From Myxococcus eversor (GTDB lineage Bacteria > Myxococcota > Myxococcia > Myxococcales > Myxococcaceae), in assembly GCF_010894455.1 (NCBI RefSeq), contig NZ_JAAIXY010000005.1:62001-126000 (forward strand): DNA of 64,000 nt, read 5' to 3'. Below are positions 34,535-43,552 of this stretch, one piece after another. The first letter of the stretch is position 1. The number at the start of each line of letters is the position of its first letter. A model generated the notes under the pieces. That model did no database searches. It saw only the letters and a list, made by a program, of their open reading frames with translations, and was not told where the DNA came from. The position numbers were made by a program, and so were the translations under genes.

Positions 34535-36504
34535 GCGACAGTCTCCATTTCTGGAAGACGACCAGCGGCCACTCCTACCGGGAGCTGGTGCGGGTCCGCG
34601 AGGGGCAGGGCAACGCCGCGTACGGTCAGCAGGAACGCGTGTTGACCGCGCTCATCCGCTCCGAACAGCGCCGGTTGGACCGCCCCCTGTCCGTGCTGGA
34701 GTTCGGCTGTGGCTTCGGCCAGCACGCGACGTACCTCTCCCAGCTCTCCCATGTGCGCTACCACGGGTACGACATCTCGGAGTCGATGACGGAGCCGCTG
34801 CGCCTGGAGCCTCCCGCGTCGCTGCGCCCCGTGGAGGAGCGCATCTTCTGTGGGGATGACCCGCTCACCGCGGTGGGGGCCCGGCGCTTCGACGTCGTCT
34901 TCTCCGTCTCCACGCTCGTGCACAACCCGAGCGAGCGCATCACCGCGCTGCTGGAGACCATGGGGCAGCTGGTGCTGCCTGGCGGCATGCTGGTGCTGGT
35001 GGAGAACCCGCTGATGCCGACCAGCGTGTGGGACCCCGCGTGTCATCCGGGCTCCTGGCTGCACGCCTTCGCGGACCTGCTGCCGGAAGGGTGGGACCTG
35101 CACCACGGCCCCGGCCTGGTGGAGACGAACGACGTCTACGTCCTCAAGCGCCACGCGGGGCAGGGCCGGCGCTACTTCCAGCTCTTGGGGCCCGAGGCTC
35201 CGCGCGACGAGTCCCAGCCGCTGACGCTGGAGGCGCTGCACGCGCGCGCCATGCCTCGGCTGCTGGAGTGGGCGGCCCGGGCCAACAAGTCGATGACCGC
35301 GCCCGTCGCGAGCAGCGAGGCGAAGGTGGTGGAGCTGACCGAGCGCCTGGCGGCGGAGTCCGAGCGCTTCGCTCGCCGTCAGCGGCTCCAGGGCCTGTCC
35401 GACGACCTCGCCCGCCTCCGGGCCTCACGCGCGCCGTTCCCGGACGCTCCGACCCCGCATGCGGCGCCGCCACATTCCGTCCCCGGCTTCATCCTCAACG
35501 CCTCGCTGGACACGCGCTGGTCCGCGGAACTGCCCCAGTTCAGCAAGCTGATGCATGTGTTCCATCAGGACTGGCACGGCATCCGCGCCGCCGCTGGCTA
35601 CCTGCCGGGACAGAAGCTGGCCATCACCTCCGAGCGCGTGCTGGATGAGCGCGAGCTGCGCGCGGCGATTGAACTCGTCGAGCGCAGCGGGTGCCGCCAG
35701 GTCATCCTCCACGGCTACTCGTCCAACGCGCGTGACTTCGTGGTGTTGCTGCGCCGGGTGCTGGGCGCGTCGGTGCGCATCCTCGCGCTGTGGCATGGCT
35801 CGTCGGCGCAGTTCCATTACTCGTTCGAGCTGGACTGCTTCGCGCAGCTCATCGACCTGCGGCGCCGTGGCGTCATCGACGCGCTGGCGACCGTGAAGCC
35901 GGGCATGCACCTGCTGGCCCCGGAGGTCTTTCCGAAGACGGTGCTCAACCTGCCTCCCAGGCTGTCGGAGGCCGAGCGCATCGCTCCGACGCGCCGCCTC
36001 ACTCGCGCCGCGCTCATCCCCACGCCCAACGACTGGCGGAAGAACTTCTTCACCAACCTCTTCGCCTGCCAGGCGTCCTCGCGCATCGACGACATCTACG
36101 TCACGGCGAGCTACCGGCTGCCGGACGTCATTAAGAGCCGCCGCCGCATCCATCAGGTCGCGCGCCCCAGCCGCACGGAGCTGTTCGACCTGGTGCGCCG
36201 CTGCGACATCGTCCTCAATGCCTCCCTGTCGGAATGCCAGCCGATGACGGGACTGGAGGCGCTCGCGCTGCGCGTGCCGTGTATCTACGGGCCGCTCAGC
36301 CTGGGCGAGCTGGACTCGCATCCCTTCCAGAAGCTCGCGCAAGTCTCGGGCGTGGACTCCGTGGAGGTGGTCGCCGCGGCCATCGAGCGGATGGTGGCGC
36401 TGCGCGAGCGCTCGCCCGGGGAACTCACGGAGATGATGGTGGACTACGAGCGGGCCCTCACCTTCGAGGCGATCAAGGTCCTCGAGGAGTTCGTCCAGTC
36501 ATGA
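34531..36504 (+). CDS. Methyltransferase-glycosyltransferase fusion of the polysaccharide locus
   Basis: The N-terminal half is a class I SAM-dependent methyltransferase (motif I LSVLEFGCGFGQHATYL, then HGYDISESM and VVFSVSTLVHNPSERI). A helical linker (about 245-315) leads to a GT-B glycosyltransferase-like half (SVRILALWHGSSAQFHY, RLTRAALIPTPNDW, ECQPMTGLEALALRVPCIYG). It probably methylates a sugar, perhaps the chain end, and transfers another. I use ATG 34531 (657 residues), which overlaps the stop of a micro-ORF; in-frame ATGs at 34483 and 34402 exist but have no ribosome site. The 270 bases before the gene are less GC-rich than average. Confidence 0.78.
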   Translation: MSDSLHFWKTTSGHSYRELVRVREGQGNAAYGQQERVLTALIRSEQRRLDRPLSVLEFGCGFGQHATYLSQLSHVRYHGYDISESMTEPLRLEPPASLRPVEERIFCGDDPLTAVGARRFDVVFSVSTLVHNPSERITALLETMGQLVLPGGMLVLVENPLMPTSVWDPACHPGSWLHAFADLLPEGWDLHHGPGLVETNDVYVLKRHAGQGRRYFQLLGPEAPRDESQPLTLEALHARAMPRLLEWAARANKSMTAPVASSEAKVVELTERLAAESERFARRQRLQGLSDDLARLRASRAPFPDAPTPHAAPPHSVPGFILNASLDTRWSAELPQFSKLMHVFHQDWHGIRAAAGYLPGQKLAITSERVLDERELRAAIELVERSGCRQVILHGYSSNARDFVVLLRRVLGASVRILALWHGSSAQFHYSFELDCFAQLIDLRRRGVIDALATVKPGMHLLAPEVFPKTVLNLPPRLSEAERIAPTRRLTRAALIPTPNDWRKNFFTNLFACQASSRIDDIYVTASYRLPDVIKSRRRIHQVARPSRTELFDLVRRCDIVLNASLSECQPMTGLEALALRVPCIYGPLSLGELDSHPFQKLAQVSGVDSVEVVAAAIERMVALRERSPGELTEMMVDYERALTFEAIKVLEEFVQS

Positions 36505-38783
36505 GTCCGCGCCGAGTCTGTCTCGTCACGGACGAGATCTACCCCTTCACCCCGGGCGGTATCGGCCGCGTCCTCCACAACCTCATCGAGGACTCGCTCC
36601 GACGCGGGGACGGCGTGGAGTTCCACGTGCTGTTCCCCTCGCACACGACGGTGAAGCCGCGTGAGGTGGAGCGTCACTTCCAGAACAGGGTGAAGGCGCA
36701 CGTCGCCCCGGCCCGCCGCGAGTGGGACACGAGCTTCGACGAGGGCGGTGTCTATCCTCCGCCTGGGGCGTTCACCGACACCGTCTGCCACGCCCAGTCG
36801 ATGGAACTGCTGCTGGAGCTGCGCCGGCTGGAGGAGGCCGGAACTCGCTTCGACGTCATCGAGTTCCCGGACTACCGAGGCTGGGCCTTCTGCACCATCC
36901 AGGAGAAGCTGCTCGGCTGTGGCCTGGAGGGCGCGCGGGTGGTGGTTCGACTGCACTCGACGGGCGGGATGCTGGCGCCTTTCGAGCGCCAGTTGCTGAA
37001 CTGGGAGCACATGGGGCAGTTCGAACTGGAGCGCAAGGCGCTGCTCGACGCGGACTTGGTCATCGCCCACATCCCTGGCGTCGCCGAGCTGAACTGCTCG
37101 TTCTACGGCTTCCCTTCGACGTGGCTGGACAAGGTGGTGCGGGAGTTTCCACCCGTGGCCACGAAGGCGGCCCCGGTGCCGCCGCGCACGCAAGGCGAGC
37201 CGGACCTGCTCTTCGTCACCAAGATTCAGCAGATCAAGCGCACCGATGTGTTCGTCCGGGGCGCGGCTGGGTTCATGCGCCGCTTCCCGGAGTACCGAGG
37301 CAACGCGGTCCTGGCCTGCCATACCGCCAGCGCGGCCTACCTCGCGTACGTCCAGGGGATGATTCCGGAGGACCTGCGCTCTCGCTTCCTGTTCACCGGT
37401 CCGAGCAAGGACCGCGACGCGCTGATGCGGCACGGCATCGTCGTCATCTCCTCCGACTACGAGTCGCTCAACCTCACCGCCTACGAGGCCTCCGGCGCGG
37501 GTGCCACGCTGGTGCTCAACGGCGCGTGTGTCGCGTTCGCGCCGGGGAGCCCCTTCAAGGACGGGGTGAACTGCTACACGTACGGCGGCTCGGTCGAAGG
37601 GCTCGTCGACGCCCTGGAGCGCGCGTGGCGTACTCCGGCGCTGCTGCCGGTGGAGTGGACCGCGCAACCTCCGTACTGGGAGACCGCCCGCGAGCAGCCC
37701 GCGACGGCCCGGCTGGCCTCGAATGGCGCCCCGCCTCTCGTCAGCGTCCTCATCACCAACCACAACCTGGGGCGCTTCCTCCCGGAGACGCTGGCGAGCA
37801 TCGCCGACAGCAACTACCCGGAGATTGAAGTCATCATCGTGGATGACGCCTCGACGGGCGCGTTCGACCACGAGGTGCTCAACCGCATCGAGGAGGCCAC
37901 CGCCTCCGGCGCCAGCGGCGTGAAGCTCATCCGCAACGCGATGAACCGGGGCCTGCCCGCCTCGCGCAACATCGGCCTGCGCGCGGCGACGGGGGACTAC
38001 ATCCTCCCGCTGGACGCGGACGACTGCATCAGCCCCACCTTCATCCGCATGGCGGTGGAGGCGCTGGAGAACCACCGGGAGTTCGACGTGGTGGTGCCCG
38101 CCACGGGCTACTTCGACTCCGACGAGGGCCGGGCGCAGCGGCGCTTCATCGACTACGCCCTCTTCATCGGGGACTGTCCCTCGCTGGGCATGGTGGCCAA
38201 CCGGTTGGCCTGCGCCACGTCGCTCATGCGCCGCTCGGTGTTCGAGCACCTGCGCTACACGGAGGAGATGACGAGCTACGAGGACTGGGACCTCTACCTG
38301 CGCCTGGCGCATGCGGGGCACCGCTTCCTCGTCACCAACGCGCTCCACTTCCATTACCGGCGGCGCAAGGGGTCGATGATCTCCGGCGTCAACCCGCGAC
38401 GGCATCAGGAGCTGGTCTTCCAGCTCCACCAGAACCTCCCGCGCCCGTTGCCCTCGGGCGTCCAACTGGCGGCTTTCATGCTCCTGGCCTCGCCTCCCCA
38501 CGGAGCGTCCGCGGCGCCCATGGCGGTGGCGGCGGGTGACGAGGTGCCGCTGCGCTATGGCGTGGTGGATACCCTCAACTCCACGCTGAAGCGCCTGCCG
38601 ATGATGCACCGGCTCCTCAAGCGCGCGGCCAGTGGCCTGACGCCGGAGGGCGCGGAGGAACGGCCCACGCGCTACGCGCTGGTGGACCTGCTCAACCGCA
38701 CACTCAAGGCGATGCCGGTGGTCCACCCCACCGTGAAGCAGGTGGTGAAGACCACCAGCAAGCTGGGCATGGGGCGCCGCTGA
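36501..38783 (+). CDS. GT4-GT2 fusion glycosyltransferase
   Basis: A bifunctional 760-residue enzyme: GT-B (GT4-like) region at 1-400 (VCLVTDEIYPFTPGGIGRVL, LLFVTKIQQIKRTDVFVRGA, SDYESLNLTAYEASGAGAT) and GT-A family 2 region from about 410 to 640 (SVLITNHNLGRFLPETL, EVIIVDDAST, LPLDADDCISP). The C-terminal tail holds two copies of a 26-residue motif (RYGVVDTLNSTLKRLP and RYALVDLLNRTLKAMP). The ATG overlaps the previous stop by four bases. The gene at 38859-41051 is a paralogue with the same domain order, facing it. Confidence 0.87.
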   Translation: MSPRRVCLVTDEIYPFTPGGIGRVLHNLIEDSLRRGDGVEFHVLFPSHTTVKPREVERHFQNRVKAHVAPARREWDTSFDEGGVYPPPGAFTDTVCHAQSMELLLELRRLEEAGTRFDVIEFPDYRGWAFCTIQEKLLGCGLEGARVVVRLHSTGGMLAPFERQLLNWEHMGQFELERKALLDADLVIAHIPGVAELNCSFYGFPSTWLDKVVREFPPVATKAAPVPPRTQGEPDLLFVTKIQQIKRTDVFVRGAAGFMRRFPEYRGNAVLACHTASAAYLAYVQGMIPEDLRSRFLFTGPSKDRDALMRHGIVVISSDYESLNLTAYEASGAGATLVLNGACVAFAPGSPFKDGVNCYTYGGSVEGLVDALERAWRTPALLPVEWTAQPPYWETAREQPATARLASNGAPPLVSVLITNHNLGRFLPETLASIADSNYPEIEVIIVDDASTGAFDHEVLNRIEEATASGASGVKLIRNAMNRGLPASRNIGLRAATGDYILPLDADDCISPTFIRMAVEALENHREFDVVVPATGYFDSDEGRAQRRFIDYALFIGDCPSLGMVANRLACATSLMRRSVFEHLRYTEEMTSYEDWDLYLRLAHAGHRFLVTNALHFHYRRRKGSMISGVNPRRHQELVFQLHQNLPRPLPSGVQLAAFMLLASPPHGASAAPMAVAAGDEVPLRYGVVDTLNSTLKRLPMMHRLLKRAASGLTPEGAEERPTRYALVDLLNRTLKAMPVVHPTVKQVVKTTSKLGMGRR

Positions 38784-38813
38784 GCCGCGCTTCGCTCCCG
38801 TGACGGAAGTCGT

Positions 38814-38845
38814 CGTGGTGCCCGCCTCGCGAGTCGGGCACCACG
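38814..38845. terminator. Hairpin between convergent glycosyltransferase genes
   Basis: An 11-bp perfect inverted repeat (CGTGGTGCCCG at 38814-38824 and its complement at 38835-38845, loop 10) occupies the 75-base gap between two converging genes. It has no T-run, so it may act as a bidirectional structure barrier or rho-assisted terminator. Confidence 0.6.
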
Positions 38846-38858
38846 GCGGGGATGCCGT

Positions 38859-41051
38859 TCAGCGGTCGGTCCGGGACTTGCCGCTCAGCCGGTCCGCGAG
38901 CTGATGCCGCAGGGGCCGCGCGTCCCCGTTCGAGCCCACCACCCACGAGACGGCGCCGCGCAGCGTGTGGTGGACGAAGTCCATGCGCTTGAGCGTGCCG
39001 TTGAGCCGGTCCACGACTCGGGTGAGCAAGGGCCGGGGGATGGCCGCCGCTGCCTGGGCGAGGAGCCGTGCCTCCTGCTTGCGGGCCTCTCCTCGGAGGA
39101 TGCGAACCGCGCGCTCGGGATGTCGCGAGAGTCCCGGGTGCTTCTGGTTCAGGTAGGCCAACAGCCCATCGCGCTCGGAGACGAGCGACGTGCGTGTCAT
39201 CGAGTCCAGCCGCACGCGGTAGTAGAACAGGCTCTCGGGGATGACAGAGCCTTCGAGCCCCCGCTCCGCGAGTGAGCAGAAGACGTCCCAGTCCTCGAAC
39301 CCGGTGAGCCACTCGTCGTAGCCGCCGACCTCCTCGACGAGTCGACGCTCCATCAGCGCGGTGCAGGTGGAGGCCACGTTGGCCACCCAGAGGGCATCGC
39401 GCTCCATGCCCCACGGCACCCAGCCGCCCGTCACGCGGGTGGCGTCGTCGACGAAGTAGTTCACCTGCGACGTGGCGTAGCCCAGCCCCGGCGTGCCCTC
39501 CATCACCGCGACGGTCTTCTCCAGGAACGTTGGAGCGATGAGGTCGTCCGGGTCCAGGGGCAGGACGTAGTGGCCGCGGGCGTGCTTCAGCCCCGTGTTG
39601 CGGGCCGCGCTCAGTCCGCCGTTGCGCTGGCGGATGATGCGCAGGTCCGGAGCGCGGACCCGCTCGAGCATCTCGATGCTCTCCGCGTCGGTGGAGCCGT
39701 CGTCCACGAGGACAATCTCGTAGTCGGTGAAGGTCTGCGCGCGGATGGAGCGCAGTGTCTCCGGCAGGTAGTGCCCCATGTTGAAGTAGGGCACGAGCAC
39801 CGACACGAGTGGCGTGTCGGACCTCGGCTTGACGCGCGTGGGAAGCACGCGGTGGCGCATGTCCGCCACGGACTCCACGGCGGCTTCCACCTGCTTCACG
39901 ATGCTCGCGGGAGCGCAGTACCCGGCGATGCGGGCAGGGGCCTCGCGGCGCGCCGTCTCGCGCGGCGTGGGGTGCGTCAGCGCCATCTCCAAGGTGTCCG
40001 CCAGATGGGCCACGTCTCCCGCGCGGAAGAGCAGGCCGCTGCGACCATCCTCGATGAGCTCCGCCATGCCGCCCGCGTTGCCGCCCACGACGAGCGCGCC
40101 GGCGGACATGGCCTCCAGGCATCGGTGGGGGAAGTTCTCCCACAGCGCGGGGAAGCAGCACGCGGTGGCGTCCGCGAGGGCGACGGCGAGCCCGGGAGTG
40201 GAGCGCGCGAACTCGAACTCGATGCGCTCGCGCCACATGGGAGAGATACGGCGCTCCAGCGAGGCGCGCATGGAGCGACCCGCCGGCCCCGTCGGAGTGT
40301 CTTCACCGATGAGCAGGAGCGTCGCGTTGATGCCCCGCGCGAAGAGCATCTGCATCGCATCGACGAGGAGGTGGACGCCCTGCCGGTGCTCCAGCGGGCC
40401 GAAGTACAAGACCTGCGGTCGGCCTTGCTCCGCGTGCGCGGGACTCTTCGAGACGTCGTGAGGGAAGGGGTGGGGAATGACGACACCCCGGGTCTCCAGC
40501 TTCAGCCGCGAACGCACCTGGTCAAGCAGGGCGTGGGTGGGCGACAGGACCAGGTCCGCTTCGCGGATGGAGGTGTCCTCCATGTACTCCCAACGGGCCA
40601 GGTCCATATCCAACGAGGCGGAGCCGTTGAGCGCCCGAAGCTCGCGGGTGGGCGTGTGCAGCCGCACCGCGAGCACGGCGGAGGAGAAGTGGCCCAGCGT
40701 GCGTCGGGCCCTCAGGGCGAAGTAGCCCTCGAAGTCGCGCTCGGGGAACTCGATGAAGTCGAAGGCGTGACGTGCGTGCAGCTCGCGCAGGGACGAATAG
40801 ACATCCATGGCGTGTCGCATCTGCGCGAAGGGAAAGGCGCCAGCGAAGGCCGAGTCCATCTCCGAGTGGACCGCGTGCACCTGGATGCCGGGCCACAGCG
40901 TGGCGGCGCGTTCGAGGCCCGCGTGCGGCGCGGTGAGGACATGCACCTCATGGCCCGCATCGGCGAGCGCGCGACTCATCAGCGCCGCATATGTGCCGAT
41001 GTCGCCTCCGAGGAAGGGGGACAGCTCTCTGGAGACCAGGCAGATGCGCAC
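38859..41051 (-). CDS. GT4-GT2 fusion glycosyltransferase (paralogue)
   Basis: The 730-residue protein has a GT-B half (RICLVSRELSPFLGGDIGTY, VLYFGPLEHRQGVHLLVDAM, FPALWENFPHRCLEAMSAGA, the last covering the GT4 EX7E region) and a GT-A family 2 half from about 413 (SVLVPYFNMGHYLPETL, EIVLVDDGST, LPLDPDDLIAP). The tail carries one copy of the VDxLNxTLKR module (RVVDRLNGTLKRMDFVHHTL) and a cut-off second copy at the very end (LRHQLADRLSGK). It is transcribed away from a small helical-protein gene and is convergent with its paralogue. Confidence 0.87.
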   Translation of the reverse strand: MRICLVSRELSPFLGGDIGTYAALMSRALADAGHEVHVLTAPHAGLERAATLWPGIQVHAVHSEMDSAFAGAFPFAQMRHAMDVYSSLRELHARHAFDFIEFPERDFEGYFALRARRTLGHFSSAVLAVRLHTPTRELRALNGSASLDMDLARWEYMEDTSIREADLVLSPTHALLDQVRSRLKLETRGVVIPHPFPHDVSKSPAHAEQGRPQVLYFGPLEHRQGVHLLVDAMQMLFARGINATLLLIGEDTPTGPAGRSMRASLERRISPMWRERIEFEFARSTPGLAVALADATACCFPALWENFPHRCLEAMSAGALVVGGNAGGMAELIEDGRSGLLFRAGDVAHLADTLEMALTHPTPRETARREAPARIAGYCAPASIVKQVEAAVESVADMRHRVLPTRVKPRSDTPLVSVLVPYFNMGHYLPETLRSIRAQTFTDYEIVLVDDGSTDAESIEMLERVRAPDLRIIRQRNGGLSAARNTGLKHARGHYVLPLDPDDLIAPTFLEKTVAVMEGTPGLGYATSQVNYFVDDATRVTGGWVPWGMERDALWVANVASTCTALMERRLVEEVGGYDEWLTGFEDWDVFCSLAERGLEGSVIPESLFYYRVRLDSMTRTSLVSERDGLLAYLNQKHPGLSRHPERAVRILRGEARKQEARLLAQAAAAIPRPLLTRVVDRLNGTLKRMDFVHHTLRGAVSWVVGSNGDARPLRHQLADRLSGKSRTDR

Positions 41052-41071
41052 GGAGACCTCTAAAAGAATGG

Positions 41072-41809
41072 CTATCGCCGACTGGAGCGGCGACGGGAGG
41101 GGCCACCCGATGGCCCAGGGGGACGCTCGGGAGCCTCGTTGCTCGCGCCTTGTCGTCGTGGGGCCCGTGACGATGTATCCGCGCCGTCCGTCTCCCGCGA
41201 GGCATGCGTGGACGCGGCGGAGCTGACCGCCCCCTGCGAGGCGTGAGGCGAGGATGAGGCCTTGCGGTCCGTCTTCGGTGAGGGCGACTGCTGCTCCGTG
41301 CGCTTCGTCGTCGACGAGGCTGGGGTTACCCCGCCAGCGGCCTCATGGGTGGCGAGGCTCCGCGCTGTCTCCTCCATGCGCGCGAGACGGCGCTCCACGT
41401 CCTGCCGCCAGGTGGCCTGGGTGCGCGCGTGCTCACGCTGGACGTCATGGATGGTGGCGAGCGCATCCAGGATGGACTCGTTGAACTCCACCTGCTTGCG
41501 GAGCGTCTCGTTGATGAACGGCTGGAAGGCGAGACGAAAGGCCCGCTTCGCGAGCACGAGCGCCAGGCCCGACAAGCCGCCACGGTGGGACGTCACCGGC
41601 CCGGCGTAGCGACTGTCCATCTTCCCGCGAGCCTCTTGCAGCAGCGCGGGCCAGGGCGTCGAAGTGGCGGGCCGCGCGGAGGCCTCCAGCGTCTGGCGCA
41701 GGGCCTCGCGTGCTTCAGCGGTGGGCTCGGGCAGCTTCTGGGTCTCCTTCGCCACGGCCTCGGGCGAGGGAGCACGGGTCAACAAGTCCTCAGCGCGCAC
41801 GTGCGTCAC
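41072..41809 (-). CDS. Small helical protein with SHR/AKR/FN module; disordered tail
   Basis: I recognise no enzyme here. Residues 74-120 form an amphipathic module (SHRGGLSGLALVLAKRAF, then QPFINETLRKQVEFNESIL) that matches segments in the N-terminal part of the WbgA-like protein. A predicted coiled coil follows (about 120-155, HARTQATWRQDVERRLARME), and residues 160-245 are Ser/Pro/Arg-rich and disordered. The start overlaps the end of the upstream glycosyltransferase by 20 bases, so the two are co-expressed. A scaffold or membrane-recruitment role is an inference from the shared module. Confidence 0.72.
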   Translation of the reverse strand: MTHVRAEDLLTRAPSPEAVAKETQKLPEPTAEAREALRQTLEASARPATSTPWPALLQEARGKMDSRYAGPVTSHRGGLSGLALVLAKRAFRLAFQPFINETLRKQVEFNESILDALATIHDVQREHARTQATWRQDVERRLARMEETARSLATHEAAGGVTPASSTTKRTEQQSPSPKTDRKASSSPHASQGAVSSAASTHASRETDGADTSSRAPRRQGASNEAPERPPGPSGGPSRRRSSRR

Positions 41810-43433
41810 CTCGAACGAAAGAGAGTCCTTCCAACAGCGTCATGACGGCCTCGTCGGGGCGTGACGGCTCCAGCATCACCAGCCTGTCACCCAGGTGACG
41901 GCGCGCGGGCTCCAGCACCGTCGATGGATGCTCGGCCATATACGTCCCCAAGGCCCTCGCGCCGACGTGCGGCATGAGCGCCTGGGCCGAGAGCGAATCC
42001 ACCCCCACCAAGATGACCGCCGCCGGTGACACGCGCACCGCGGTCTCCAGCGAAGAGGAGCCCGGCGGCACTCCAGGTCCTCGGCCCACGGGTTGGTCTG
42101 GCGTGAAGTGCCACACGGCCACTCCATCCACCTGCTCGGGGCCGCTCTCCAGCGACGCTTCGGCACCGCGAGGTCGGAGCGCGAGGACTCGCGCACCGGG
42201 CAGTCGCTCCGCCAGCTGACGCGCCAGCCGAGACGCCGCTTCCTCGGGGCGCACGGTGTATCCCGGGCACACCAGCTCCACGGTGACGTGCCCGCGCGAA
42301 GCCATGGAAGCGGGCGCCTGAGTCGAAGGCGTGGTCAGCATGGCCTCGAATGCCTCACGGACCTGCTCGGCCACGCGCGCTTGCGAGAGCGCCTGGAGCC
42401 GTGCCCGCTGGGCCTCCAGCACCTGCGCTCGCAGGCCTGGGCTCCGGTCCAACACCGCGAGCAGCTCCGCGACCTCCGCCGGGTCGTCCGACAGCGTCGC
42501 GAGCCCCGCGCCGCCCATCGTCTCCGGCACGGCCGCCGCGCCGTAGGCGACGACGGGCACGTTCCGGTACATCGCCTCCAGCAAGGGCACGCCAAAGCCT
42601 TCGTGCCGGCTCATGGAGAGATACGCGGACGCGGTGGCGAAGCACGCGGAGAGCTGCGCCGCGCTCACCCGACCCAGGAACAGGACGCGCTCCGCGCCGA
42701 GCACCTCCTTGAGTCCGTGCAGGTACGCGCCATACGCGCCATCCCGATGCAGATACCCGGCGACGACGAGCCGGCTGCGAGGCTGGTACAGCCGCTGGTA
42801 CGCGGTGAAGACGCGCAGCACGTCGTCCACCTTCTTGCTGGGCACGGCCCTGCCGACGAAGAGGACGTTGGCGCAGCCGTCGCTCAGCTCCGCGAGCAAC
42901 CCAGGGTCCGGCGCCGTGTCGAAGGCGCTCCAGTCGATGGCGAACGGCAGCGTCGACACCGACGCGTAGCCCGCGGCCACCAGCTCCTCGGCGCTGAAGC
43001 GCGAGTAGGCGAACGCCCGCTCGACGTGGGGCCGCAGCTCCAGCAACTCGTCCCGGGCCGCGTCGCATGCGGCGGCGACCTTGCGCTCGAACCCCTCGAA
43101 CAGCCGGGCAGGCGTCACGTTGTGGTACACGAGCACCTTGCGACCAGGCGCCCGGGCGATGAGCGGCACCAGTCGGGACTGGAAGCTGTGATGCACCAGC
43201 AGCACGGAGTCCGGGCGGGCGTGCTTCTCATGCTCGCGGACGTGCCGGACCTGGTCCTTGCACGCGTCATCCCAGTCCTCGGCGTAGATTTCCGAGGCGA
43301 AGCCCCAGCTCCGCAAGAGGCCCTGGAGGTAACGCACCTGGTTGCCCACCGCGTCTCCCCAGGCGAGCCGTGGGAGGAACTGGTGGACGGCCCGGGGGCC
43401 CGACGCCAGGGGGCTGTGTCTGGATGCGCTCAC
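41790..43433 (-). CDS. GT4 family glycosyltransferase with extra C-terminal domain
   Basis: The GT-B enzyme shows an N-terminal acceptor domain (VHQFLPRLAWGDAVGNQVRY, LVYHNVTPARLFEGF), the hinge strand NVLFVGRAVPSKKVDDVLRV and the donor-site region LSMSRHEGFGVPLLEAMYRN with the EX7E-type glutamates. After about residue 390 there is a further domain of about 150 residues (VTVELVCPGYTVRPEEAASR) I cannot assign, possibly a second degenerate transferase lobe. GTG 43433 is the start, with GGGAG seven bases away; an upstream extension would run into the rfbB promoter region. Confidence 0.85.
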   Translation of the reverse strand: MSASRHSPLASGPRAVHQFLPRLAWGDAVGNQVRYLQGLLRSWGFASEIYAEDWDDACKDQVRHVREHEKHARPDSVLLVHHSFQSRLVPLIARAPGRKVLVYHNVTPARLFEGFERKVAAACDAARDELLELRPHVERAFAYSRFSAEELVAAGYASVSTLPFAIDWSAFDTAPDPGLLAELSDGCANVLFVGRAVPSKKVDDVLRVFTAYQRLYQPRSRLVVAGYLHRDGAYGAYLHGLKEVLGAERVLFLGRVSAAQLSACFATASAYLSMSRHEGFGVPLLEAMYRNVPVVAYGAAAVPETMGGAGLATLSDDPAEVAELLAVLDRSPGLRAQVLEAQRARLQALSQARVAEQVREAFEAMLTTPSTQAPASMASRGHVTVELVCPGYTVRPEEAASRLARQLAERLPGARVLALRPRGAEASLESGPEQVDGVAVWHFTPDQPVGRGPGVPPGSSSLETAVRVSPAAVILVGVDSLSAQALMPHVGARALGTYMAEHPSTVLEPARRHLGDRLVMLEPSRPDEAVMTLLEGLSFVRGDARAR

Positions 43434-43489
43434 GCCCGGCTCCCTTAGCGCCGCGAGGGGGAGCACACAAGCCCGAGCCCCCTGGCGCC

Positions 43490-43518
43490 TTGACCGTCGA
43501 CGACCCCTCCGATACGCA
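43490..43518 (+). promoter_or_regulatory. Weak promoter candidate for rfbB
   Basis: A good -35 TTGACC (43490-43495) is followed after 17 bases by a poor -10 TACGCA, within the 119-base gap shared with the divergent glycosyltransferase gene. Confidence 0.3.
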
Positions 43519-43552
43519 GGCACCCTCTCTGAGCACTCGAGGCCCGCGGCAC

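Noticed and set aside
43370..43552. N-terminal extension of rfbB
   Set aside because: The frame is open but overlaps the divergent gene and its promoter region; the dehydratase family starts at the ATG directly before the NAD-binding motif.
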